Below, piece by piece: positions 36,901 through 48,900 of a DNA stretch of 64,000 nt. Under the pieces are notes generated by a model. It worked only from the letters and a program-made list of their open reading frames with translations. It was not told where the DNA came from and searched no databases. Each line of letters starts with the position of its first letter. The first letter of the stretch is position 1. The DNA is from Patagioenas fasciata (taxonomy: Eukaryota > Chordata > Aves > Columbiformes > Columbidae), in the NCBI RefSeq assembly GCF_037038585.1, contig NC_092522.1:124354661-124418660 (forward strand), in the 5' to 3' direction. The translations under genes were made by a program, and so were the position numbers.

Positions 36901-39900
36901 GCAGCGGGCAGGGCGTGCAGGCTGGTCGGACGCCCTTTGAGTTCTGCGACCCCCTGGAGCCAGCGCAGCTGAGGCCGGTTCCTTGTCCCACCAGCAATGG
37001 CAGCAGCCCGCACGCCCGCGGGCCGGCGCAGCAGGGCAGGGGCACCGTCACGGCTCCCAACCCCTTCCCACCCGACACAGGTACGTACGGACATGGGCAC
37101 GCGCTCCTTGACACCTTTTCTGGGTTACGCTGAGGCTTTCCAGGGAGTCCCACGGGTGAAAAGAGGTGGCAAAGTGGAGCTGGAGCATCCCTGTTCACCA
37201 GCAGCGAGTTCCCAAGCTGTGCGCGTCCACAGAATTAGAGAACTATAGAATCATTTTGGCTGGAAAAGACCCTCAAGGTCTTTGAGTCCAACTGTTACCC
37301 CACCCCTGGCACTGCCCCATGTCCCTGAGAACCTCCTGTCCGTCTGTCCAGCCCTCCAGGGATGGTGACTCCAGCACTGCCCTGGGCAGCCTGTTCCAAT
37401 GCCCCACAGCCCTTTGGGGAAGAAATTGTTCCCAGATCCAACCTCAGCCTCCCCTGGCGCAACTTGAGGCCGTTTCCTCTGCTCCTGGCGCTTGTTCCTG
37501 GGGAGCAGAGCCCGACCCCCCTGGCTCCAAGCTCCTTTCAGGCAGTTCAGAGATCAGAAGGTCTCCCCTCAGCTCCTGTTCTCCAGCTGAACCCCCCAGG
37601 TCCCCCAGCCGCTCCCATCACACTTGTGCTCCAGCCCCTCACCAGCTCCGTTCCCTTCTCTCCACTCGCTCCAGCACCTCAAGCCCTTTCTTGGTGTGAG
37701 GGGCCCAGAACTGCCCCAGGATTGGAGGTTTGGTTGCCTCAGAGGGCCACCCACTCCCCAATAAATGATGCTCTGCCTGGGACAATCCACCATCTTCAGC
37801 ATCAATGAGCCTGGGGACTGTTTTTGGGCAAGACGAGGAAGGACTGGGGACAAGCTGCAGTGTGACTGTGCCACGAGCTGCTGCTGGCACCGCCGCTATC
37901 CCGGTATCCGCCTGTTGCCGAGCAACCTTATGGCTTTTTTTAAGAGATGTCGAGAAACGGAGGAGTGCTCAGCAGGAGCTGCCATGCCAGAGCGTGCACT
38001 GGGATGCTCAGCATCCTTGAGCTGGACCTTCCTCCCCTCCGGGACCTTATTTTCTGGTTTTTAAAACCAACCCCACGCTCCGGGTGGCACGTGAAGCTGG
38101 GGGCTCCTTGTGACAACAGCGAAGACACCGAGCACTGGGCAACCACAGGCGTTTTCAAGCAAATAACATCTTTTATTGGGAAAAGAATCAGCACAGCTGA
38201 GCTTGGTTAGAAGAAGAGAGATTTTCATCCTCAGCAACCGCCTCCATCAGTATTTCTGTTAGAAACTCGGGGTTTTTGGCAAAGGGGCGGCCACCGGTTG
38301 CACATCCCAATGTGGCACCACCACCCTGGCCAGAAATGTGCTGACCCCTCCGGTTTGCACCTCAGGCTGCGTCACCCAAGGTGCCGTTTGATCTTCGGTC
38401 CCGATTCCTTTTGCAAATGGGATGACGTAAAGTCTCCAGCCTCATAAATCTCCGGCCGGCACTTGGCCTCCAAGTTCTGCTACAACTTAATTTAATTGCG
38501 TTGGCTCTTTTCCCCGTGCAAATTAACTTTCCTCCAGAAGAGAGGCAGGAGATGCTAACGGGTGCGGGCTTTGGGTTTTAAGCTAAAATCTTGAGTAGTA
38601 ACAAATTGCTTTCAAGAAGAAACCCTCTAACTTGACTAAATTTTGAAACTCTTGCTAGAAATGTGCTGAAAAGGGAAACTTTTTAATAGCGTTTGCATAT
38701 AGAGAGCATACAGGGTCGTGCGTAGCTGCTGCGTGTGCGTTACCTGCCTAGATTTTCACCCAGAATTTCGTGCTTATAATTAATGGTTGGGAAACCACAC
38801 CTGCTATTGGTAACTTTGGGTTGGAAAGAGCTGGGAGTGGTGAATCTTGGCGTCCCTTTTGGGGGTGTTTTAGGACACCGCTGGCATCCCGTTGTTCCGA
38901 GCTTGCCCGCTGACCCCGGCAGCACTAATATTTCCTCCCCTTGTCCCGCTTTTGCCCCCTAGGAATGCCGGAGCTGGAGATGGGGGTGCCGGATCACCAG
39001 TTCGGACAGCCGGGAATGGGGGAGCAGATGCCCTGGCCGGATAACGGCATGGCAGCCATGAACCGGGGCGCCATGAGCAAACCTGAAGAGTAAGTACGGC
39101 AGGGCTGGCGCCTTCCCCACCTCTGCCGAGAGAACATCGGGGTGTCCTCGCAAGACCTGCCTGGCTCATAGAATCATAGAATGAAAGGGACTGGAAAGGG
39201 CCCTGGAAAGCTCATCCAGTGCAATCCCCCCATGGAGCAGGAACACCCAGCTGAGGTTCCACAGGAAGGTGTCCAGGCGGGTTTGAATGTCTGCAGAGAA
39301 GGAGACTCCACAACCTCCCTGGGCAGCCTGGGCCAGGCTCTGTTACCCTCAATGAGAAGAAGTTTCTTCTCAAGTTTAAGTGGAACCTCTTGTGTTCCAG
39401 TTTGCACCCATTGCCCCTTGTCCTGTCTCTGGTTGTCACCCAGAAGAGCCTGGCTCCATCCTCCTGACACTCCCCCTTTCCATATTGATCCCCATGAATG
39501 AGTCCCCCCTCAGTCTCCTCTTCTCCAGCTCCAGAGCCCCAGCTCCCTCAGCCTTTCCTCACATGGGAGATGCTCCACTCCCTTCAGCATCTTGGTGGCT
39601 GCGCTGGACTCTCTGCAGCAGTTCCCTGTCCTTCTGGAACTGAGGGGCCACAACTGGACACAAGATTCCAGGTGTGGTCTCCCCAGGGCAGAGCAGAGGG
39701 GCAGGAGAACCTCTCTGACCTACTGACCACCCCCTTCTAACCCACCCCAGGTACCATTGGCCTTCCTGGCCACAAGGGCCCAGTGCTGGCTCATGCTCAC
39801 CCTGCTGTCCCCAGGACCCCCAGCTCCCTTTCCCCTACACTGCTCTCTAATAGCTCATTCCCCAACTCACACTGGAACCTGGGGTTGTTCCTGCCCACAT

Positions 39901-42900
39901 TCAAGACTCTACACTTGCCCTTGTTCTATTTCATTACATTTTCCCTGCCCAACTCTCCAGCCTGTCCAGGTCTCTGGATGGCAGCACAGCTTCCAGTGTC
40001 AGCCACTCCTCTCTTAGGGACAAACGTACAAGTAGATGAGGGACGTGGGTTGAGAGGAGACACCCGAGGGATGTGAGGACATGAACAGTCCACAAATCCA
40101 TGGTGGAGCTGAGGATACTCCAAGCGCTGTCCCTTGCCAGTATTTGGTTGATGTTGTCCACAATCCCTTCTCGCCGGGGCAGCGGTGGGATCTAGAGAAT
40201 CACAGGATGGTTTTGTGTTTTCACGCAATTACAGCTTTTCGCAGTCCCCGCGTGTTCGGCTTCACCTAAAACAATCACAGCTCTAATCAAATAACCCCCT
40301 CCGGTCCTCTAACCACCTTTTTTGGGGCCGTGCCCCATGGAACAGCCAAGGGGTGATGATCTGCCCAAAGAACAACGTCACTCCTTGGCTAGAAACGCGT
40401 TGGAGGAGACCGTAGGTCTGATATTTGGGCTGCCAAAGCCCAGCTTTGCAGAGAGGCAGAATTTCCTCTCCTAATTAACATCTTTAGCAGACGAGCACAG
40501 TCTCTGTTTTCCCATCCTGAAGAAGACGTGTAAGAGTTGTAAGTGAGCAAGCCGGTAGCCAAACATCTTTTTCTTGAGGCTAAATTTGGGTTTATTTCTC
40601 AAAGCTCTTCACTCAGCCCAAGAAGAGTTCCCTGAGTGGTCTCCAACTGGATCTTGGACTTCTGCTGCAAAGGCTTAGCTGCTTGTTGCTTGAAAGAGCT
40701 GGGAGATAAAACAAATCCCCATTTAATTTAGCATTTACATCAGCCTAAGGGAAGTAACTTTCCTTTTTAAGCCTTGCCGGTGGTGTTATTTTATGGGAGA
40801 AATTTGTGGGGCGTACCTGGCAAAAGGCAGAGCTGCTAGAAAAATCAGTGCGTGTTTGAAGCTGCGAATGTTCCTTAAAATGCTGCTTCTGGGGTAAAAA
40901 TGACCTTCCCTTAGTCAGCAGCGTGCGCTCCAAGCACTGCGTCAGTCTGGCTGGGGACGGTTCTGTCTCCTTGGCCAGCGCAGCTGCGAGGAAAGGAGCT
41001 GGATTGTGTCCCGGCTCCCCCTTCGCAGCGGGATGATGGACCGGGGACCGCGGCGTTGGCGTGGAAGGTTGGGATCTGCGTGGATATCAAGGAGGGAAGC
41101 GTTTAGCAGCATCCCGGGAGTCCTCGGGTGGGAAAAGCTCCTCGGGTGGTTTCCAGGGCAGAACCCTGGGCCAGGAGACAAGGTTGGACCAGTGGAGCAG
41201 CAGCATCTACCCGAAGCCTGGTGAGATGCGGAGGTAACAAATCTCACACAAATCTCTGCCTTTGGAGAGCGATGCTTTCAACCACGCGTTAAAAACCGCA
41301 GCCCGGTTAAGGTTTGACAAGGTGATATTTGATTTTCTCAGCATTGAGGAGGGAGAAAGCAAGGGGAAGCACACTGCGTGGTGGGACATCCCCTGGCTCC
41401 TTACACAAAGTTGGGCTCTCCACGTGGTGGAGCCACCAGTAGAATCAACACATGGACCAGGAGCACGAGATGACAGTGAGATGAGAGATGGAGGGCTGCT
41501 CGTCCTGGTGAGCCTCGGTTCCTCCTCAATTAGGGTCTCTGGGCACCGGTGGTTCCTGGCAGAGCTTGTGGGCAGCTGGAAGGTTCCCAGCTCAGATCCC
41601 TCTCGTATCTTCTGTAAGCATCATGGGTCAGGCCCGCCTTGGCAGCATCTTGGAGGGGTCTGAACACTTCCAGCTAGCAGCACGGTGACCAAAATCCAAC
41701 TTCCACTGCAGCCGAGAGAAGGGATTCTGCTGAGGAAAAGCCTCTGGATGTTGGTGCTCAAGTCCTGCAGATGTGCTCCAGCTGTGGAGGCCACGCTCAT
41801 CCTGGGAGCTGCCCCTGGCCCCAGCCTGTTCCCCCAATGGAGATCACAGTCGGGGCAAGGAGACAAAGCCTTTGGGCTGCAGATATTACAGGACAAAGAA
41901 ATATATTTTAGCTACGATCAAGCCAGCAGAGATTTGCTTTGGGGGCTGCGAAGGCTCCCCAGCTGGCAGGTTTACGTGGGCTGAGGTCCTGGTCCTGATT
42001 AAGGAGCTGCTGGTGCTCAGATCTGAGTGTCCTGGGGAACAGAAGCTTCTTTCTTTAAATTCTCCCATTCCCCAAATCCTCCCCTCCGCCTTTGCCTCTT
42101 GATAAAGCGGGACGGCTGCAACGTCCCCTCCCCGTGTCCCAAGCGCTCTTGTGGCTCCTGCAGCCGACAGACACCTTGGGCTGGGTCCAGGTCTCCTCAA
42201 AGCAAGTCCAAGTTGCTGTTCTCACGTGTTCCTCTAATCCCCCAAGGTCAAACACGCCACCCGGGGCCGGTTCGGTGCCATCTGAGCTGCGCGAGGTTCC
42301 CAGGACATCTGTGCGGGCTGGGGACCTTTTAGAGCGGCGCGTGGAGAACACACCAGGGAGATGTTTGATGGGACCTCAAGCAGCGTTTGACACCATCTCT
42401 GCAAACAGCTGAATGTTTCCTCCACACCGCGTGCAGAATCAGAGTTTTCACCTTCAAAAATAACCAAAACCTGAAGGGTTGTGCTGGATAGAAAATGTTT
42501 GCAACATGAAACCAGCGTGACCAGGTGTCCCCTGTCACCTGCCCAGGACTCACCTGGAGCCCACCATGGGGGGAATGGATCTGCAAGCTGGGTTGGGCTG
42601 CAAAGCAGGATGTGCTGGAGGTTTATTCACTATATAAAAGTTATATTGTCCCCATGATCTCTTTATAAACCAACTTTTGGTCCGGCACGGGCTGAAGAGA
42701 CGGTGCCAAGCTGAATTTCGCCTCCAGCTGCCGGGTAACGTGGAGCAGCAGCCTGTCCTCCCTTTCCTTTGCAAGAACGACGCCTGCGCAGCAACGTTGG
42801 CCTTGGCAAGCTCAAAACAGGGTTTGATACAAGCAGGGACCGTGGCTATGGAGTGAAACCAGCCCCGCTTTTCCCCCCTCCGTCTCTCCGCTCCCGCTCT

Positions 42901-45900
42901 GCAGTGTGAGAAACCCCAGCGCCAAGTCTTTTGGTTGCCCTGGATGAGGCCGCGTGTGTTGGCGGCAGCGGCCGCGCTGGGTTTGGCTCCAGTTCCGTGC
43001 TGTACATCTGGTCCTCATCTGGAGCTGAAAGGATAAACATGTCGGCTGCTCGGGAACCGCTGGCACGCTGGAGCCCTCGCCTTTGTGCCTCTCGGCGAGC
43101 GTGATGTGCCACGGCTCTCGTCGGCCTGTCAGACCCGGCAAATCCCATTGACTCCAATTAGTCACGTCATTGGAATGTGTCTCATTACATATTAATCTTC
43201 TTCCCAAAGAATATCCAGCGAGCTTTGCAGAAATCGTGGTTTTTTGCAGCTCAAACGTTCCCCTTTGCCTTCAGCTGCTTTGCTTCCAGCTGCTCCGTCC
43301 AAGCCTCCCCGCGTTCGTGCCGGCACAAGTTTTGCTCCGTCTCCCGCTTTCCTCCCCAAAACGCCTGCGGGAGCAAAGCAAAAGCACTCAAGTTTTCTTC
43401 CTAAAGAGCAAAAAAACCACTTTATGTGCTTCATTTTGTGGAGAGGCTCATCTTTAAAGCAGCTTTTGGCACAAGGCTTGAGGTTGACGGGCTCAAGCGG
43501 GACGAGGCCGCATCCCGCGGGTTCGGGTGCCGCAGCGGGTGGGAGCGCGTGGCTCGAGCATCTTCCCGCTCAACCTCCTCCCCGCTTTGTGAAACCGTAA
43601 CGATCCCTCACGTTGCTCTCTCCGCAGCCAGTGCATCACCTCGCAGCTGGACGAGCTCCTGTGTCCCCCCACCACGCCGGAGGGGCGCAACGACGAGAAG
43701 GCTCTGCTGGAGCAGCTCGTCTCCTTCCTCAGCGGCAAAGACGAGACCGAGCTGGCCGAGCTGGACCGAGCTCTCGGCATCGACAAACTGGTCCAGGTAA
43801 AGAGGGAACCGCTCCCGGGGGTCACACACGGGGCTCCACGTGGGCGCGGAGGAGGATTCCCAACATCTGGCGGTGCCGGGAGGCCAGATGTGAGCAGGAA
43901 CGCACGAGCGCGTCCGATTCGGAGGCGATACTTTAATACCACGCCGTTCTCTCCCACCCTCCCAGCCAAAAAAGCTGGAAAACAACCCCGGGAAATACAA
44001 TATCCCGCTTGGCTTTTCAAACACCATTCCCCATGGGAACGGGCGGCCTGGTCAAGAGGCGGCCGAGCGGTTTTGTGGTGTATCGGGTGAGCTGGCAGGG
44101 TGTCCCGCGTCCCCGCCTCGCCACGGGGATTAGGGCACGGAGGAGCCTTCCAGCTGGAATCCCACAGCCTGGGATTCCTGAGCCGGGGCTGTGCCTCCTA
44201 ATTATATATCGAATGGCCTCGCTGGTATGAAACCGCGCAGCCCTTACCGGCGAGATTGGCTTACAGTGCAGCTGCCCCTCCGTCTGGGCTTGAAATGCAG
44301 GGGGGAAAAATGACTTAGGTTTGGTTTTAGTGGTGCTGGGGCCCTGTTTTCTGCAGCTGAGCTCCGGTGGAGACTCCCAGTTTGCAGAGACCCGTGGGGA
44401 CAGACGCTTCGGAAGGGGCCGAATGAATATTTAGATTGATAAATACCAAGGCATGGCAGGGGGAGACAGCGAGGGACGTGGAAAATGAGACAACGCAGGC
44501 AGATGGGTTGGGGTTTGTCATCGAGCGGTTTCTTTTTCCATGCCCCGTAGCACATGCAGGCTTTTTCCAAAACAACAGATTCGAAAGGTTGTTAATTTAT
44601 GGGATGTCCTAAGAAAGAAACTTCTCAGAGCAAATCCCTCCGGCTGCTCCGGGCCTCATCCTGCATCATTTAAGCCTGGAGGTGGCAAATCTGTGGCTGC
44701 GCTACGGGGAGGTTTTATCTCTTTGCAAATCAGGGGTAGGAAATTCAGCCTCTCCGGTAGGAAGGACCAGAGATGCTCTTGGCAAAGATGCAGCTGCAGC
44801 AGCTCCGTGTTTTCAGGAGGGTTTTGCAGCCTCAGCTCCCTGCACCACTGCATTGAGATGCCCTCAGATGGCACCAAGCGTCCCCACGCCGATCCGGCGC
44901 TTCCCTTGCCGAGCACCACCTGATTTGGGGGGTTTATCTCATATTTGGACCCCGACCCAGCGTCGCTCCCGTGCATTAATGCGAATCTTGGGCTTTTTCC
45001 ATGGTTTCAGCAGAACCTCAGCAATATTTTGAAATAGGTCCATGAAATATGGGCTCAAAATACATCTTTAGAGAAACAACACATCAGCATAAAGGCATCT
45101 TTGGGAAGAAAACGTGTTGGAGTCGGGGTGTGTTATTGGCAGGCGGGGTTCGCATCCCCTGGGCAGAGTGTGGGGATTTAGTCTGGTTTAACCAAACCCA
45201 CCGTGCGACTACAGGTGGGATGAGGTGCTGGAGATACCTGCACCCAGTTTAACCAGGCTGGAAACGGGGAGATTTGGGGAGAGAAGAGTAAAAAAGCCCC
45301 ATTTCAGCAGGTCTGGGCTTTCTGGCCGTCGCCGGCTGCTGTTTCATATCCTGCTATCTATATAAACTCCATCTTAATTTATCTTAAGCAATTTATTTCC
45401 CCCCACCCCACCTTAATTGATCCTAAGCAGTATATTTACCCCCATAACCATTCCCATATCCTCATCCCAGCCCTTTGGTGGGCACCATGTCCCCAGAGCT
45501 GTGGGATTTGAGGGTGGTTTGTGTGCATAGTTTCCTTTAACACAACTTTCTCATAGCCACTGGGACTCGGATTAAGGACCCTGGCTCCATAGTGTTATTT
45601 CTCCACCGTTTCGCAGCTCAAACACCACATTTCTGTGCCTGAGCCAAGCCAGACCAGTGCAGATCTTCTTACCGTGATTTGCTGGCGTGGAAATCATCCC
45701 CAGCTGTAATAAGGCTCCAATTTATAGGAGTGGTTGTTTTAGGTTGGTGCAAAAGTAATTGCAGTTTTGGACCGTTAATTTTAAGTCGTTATAACCATGC
45801 TCAAACACATCTTCATTAATCCAAATAAGAACCATTGCAATCAACACGTTTTTTGCCAATGAGAAATAAGTTTGTTTATTCCTGTAGCGTAAAAATCCGT

Positions 45901-48900
45901 GCTTGGGGATTCAATGAACACTTCAAAAGCATTTTCTGCATCCTGCTGGTTGTGGAAGTGTTTTCCCTGCAGAAAGTGGTCGAGATGCTTGAAGAGGTGC
46001 CGGTCGGTTGGTGAGAGCTCAGGTGAAGGTGGCAGACGAGGCAAAACTTCACAGCCCAAGTCATTCAACTTTTGCAGCGCTTGTTGTGCGACGCGCGGTC
46101 GGGCGGCGGCGTGGTGGAGAAGAATTGGGCCCTTTCTGGTGACCGATGCCGCTGCGGCGTTGCAGGTTTGGTGCATCCCATCCATTTGCTGAGCAGACTG
46201 CTCAGATGTGAGGGTTTTGCCGGGATTCAGAAAGCTGCGGTGGATCAGATGGTGAGCAGAGCACCGAACAGTGACCGTGACCTTCTTTTGGTGCAAGTTT
46301 GGCTTTGGGAAGTGCTTTGGAGGTTCTTCTTGGTCCAACCACTGAGCTGGTTGATGTATAAAACCCACTTTTCATTGCACGTCACAATCTGACTGAGAAA
46401 TGGTTCATTGCTGCGTAAAAGAAGAGAAGCTGATGCTTCAAAACGATGGTTTCTTTGATTTTCAGTCAGCTCATGAGGCGTTCACTTATCGAGCTTCTTC
46501 ACCTTTGCAATTTGCTTCAAATGGGAACAACCGTAGAACGGTGGACACTGAGTCTCCAGCAGCTTCTCCTGTAGCTGTAAGACGATCGGCTTCGATGGGT
46601 GCTCTCAATGGGTCGTTGTCACCTTCCCATGGTGGCCACCACGCTCCCCTTCAAGGCTCCTTTGGGAAGCCCCTCGAACCAGCGCTGCACCGTCTGTTCT
46701 CAGCAGTTCCTGGGCCAAATGCGCTGTTGGTGCTGCGAGTTCTCTGCAGCTTTACAACCCATTTTGGACTCGAATAAGGAAATCGCTCGGATTTGCTTTT
46801 TGCCTGACAGCATTTCCATAGCCTGAAATAAATCTAAAATAAACAGCAAGTAATAAGTCGGTAGCAAAAAAACATAGAAAGCGAGAAAAGCTCATTAAAA
46901 TGATGCATGACGTAACCACATTGATTTAGGAATGTATTCCACTATCAAACGGGAAATTTCAATGATGCAAAAACCGCAATTACTTTTGCACCAACCCAAT
47001 GCTATAGCTCAGGTCCTGTGTCCGAGGTGCTTTTGGGACAGACGGCGACTCTTCCTCCAGCTGAGCTCCCTCCAAAGCTGCGTAACAATAGGAAAGGAGA
47101 GAGAGAGAGAGCACAAACTATCTCCTGTGTTCAGGTTGATCCTCCAAGACTCAGGTTGGGTCCAGCTGGGCGTGCTGTTTGGAGACCAGATGAGCAGCTC
47201 GGCATAGCAAACCCTGCGGAGAAAGGCAGGGGAAGGCAGAGGAGGGCAGGGGAAGGCAGAGGAGGGCAGGGGAAGGCAGAGGAAGGCCGGGGAATGCATG
47301 AGAAGGTAGGGGAAGGCAAATGAAGGCAGGAGAAGGCAGGGGAAGGCAGCATCACCTGCCTCTCCCCTGCAGTCCCCCACCAGCCCAGAGAGAGGAGCCG
47401 TGAGCCCTTCTGAAAAGCCTGGCCTCGGTCTTTGCTCCCAAGCAAGCCAAAAGAAACCATTTCCATCTCCCCTGGGGTTTGCCAAGCCCTGGGGAGCGAG
47501 TATTTAATGCCCTCCTCCACATGGTGCTCATCCCAGGGGTGCGGGTTCCAGGCAGCAGCATCCTCACGAGTGAGCCGCCCGTGCCAGGCACATCCCCCCG
47601 TCCCCTCTGAGCGCTCCCAGGAGAAAACGGCTACCGGTGGGGCTCCAAAGTGATATATTTACCTCCCCCTTTTGCTTTCACCAGGGCGGCGGGCTGGAAG
47701 CCCTGACAGAACGGTTCCAACCCCAACAAGCCACCCCGCCGCTCATGATGGAGCAGAAACCCGGCATGTACCCCCAGCCTTACTCCTCCGCCTCTCCCAC
47801 CGCCAACCTCCCCGGCGCCTTCCCCGGCATGGTGAGGCAGAAGCCGTCGTTCGGAGCCGTGCCGGTGCAGGTCCCTCCGCCCCGCGGCGCCTTCCCCACC
47901 ACCATGGCCATGCAGCCCCGGCAGACGCTCAACAGGCCCCCGACGGCCCCCAACCAGCTGCGACTTCAGCTGCAGCAGCGGCTGCAGGGCCAGCAGCAGG
48001 TAATTCACAGAATCCATGCCAGAGTGTCAGGGGTTGAAGGGCCCTGGAAAGCTCATCCAGTGCAATCCCCCCATGGAGCAGGAACACCCAGCTGAAGTTC
48101 CACAGGAAGGGGTCCAGGCGGGTTTGAATGTCTGCAGAGAAGGAGACTCCACAACCTCCCTGGGCAGCCTGGGCCAGGCTCTGACACCCTCACCCCCAAC
48201 AAGTTTCTTCTCAAATTTCAGTGGAACCTCCTGTGTTCCAGTTTGCACCCATTGCCCCTTGTCCTGTCACTGGTTGTCACCCAGAAGAGCCTGGCTCCAT
48301 CCTCCTGACACTGCCCCTTTCCATATTGATCCCCAGGAATGAGTCCCCCCTCAGTCTCCTCTTCTCCAGCTCCAGAGCCCCAGCTCCCTCAGCCTTTCCT
48401 CACACGGGAGATGCTCCACTCCCTTCAGCATCTTGGTGGCTGCGCTGGACTCTCTGCAGCAGTTCCCTGTCCTTCTGGAGCTGAGGGGCCACAACTGGAC
48501 ACAAGATTCCAGGTGTGGTCTCCCCAGGGCAGAGCAGAGGGGCAGGAGAACCTCTCTGACCTACTGACCACCCCCTTCTAACCCACCCCAGGTCCCATTG
48601 GCCTTCCTGGCCACAAGGGCCCAGTGCTGGCTCATGCTCACCCTGCTGTCCCCAGGACCCCCAGCTCCCTTTCCCCTACACTGCTCAGTTCTTTCCCCCT
48701 CTGCATCCCCAGGGGTGGGGGGACCCTCAGTCTCGCCTGCAGCCCACACATCCCAATCGGAAGGGATGGGAAGCTTGTGAATCGGAGTTTTTAAGATGTC
48801 CCTGGGTTTTTTTGCTCCTCTCCAGCTGATCCATCAAAACCGGCAAGCGATCCTCAACCAGTTTGCAGCCAATTCCCCGGTGGGCATCAACATGCGGGCG

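Larger units (their letters stand above)
35325..38962 (+). other. NCOA1: NCOA1 intron (or two introns if the cassette exon is used)
   Basis: Bounded by GTACGT and CCCCTAG. Contains CR1 fragments at 35444 and 37245 and the candidate cassette exon at 36895-37080. The parts 35691-36894 and 37736-38962 are otherwise unique sequence in which I find no further exon. Confidence 0.8.
43797..47684 (+). other. NCOA1: NCOA1 intron carrying the mariner
   Basis: Bounded by GTAAAG and CACCAG. 43797-45738 and 47000-47684 hold no gene I can support. At about 45370-45445 two ~35-bp AT-rich segments resemble each other (CTTAATTTATCTTAAGC and CTTAATTGATCCTAAGC). A GA-rich repeat lies at 47215-47348. Confidence 0.8.
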
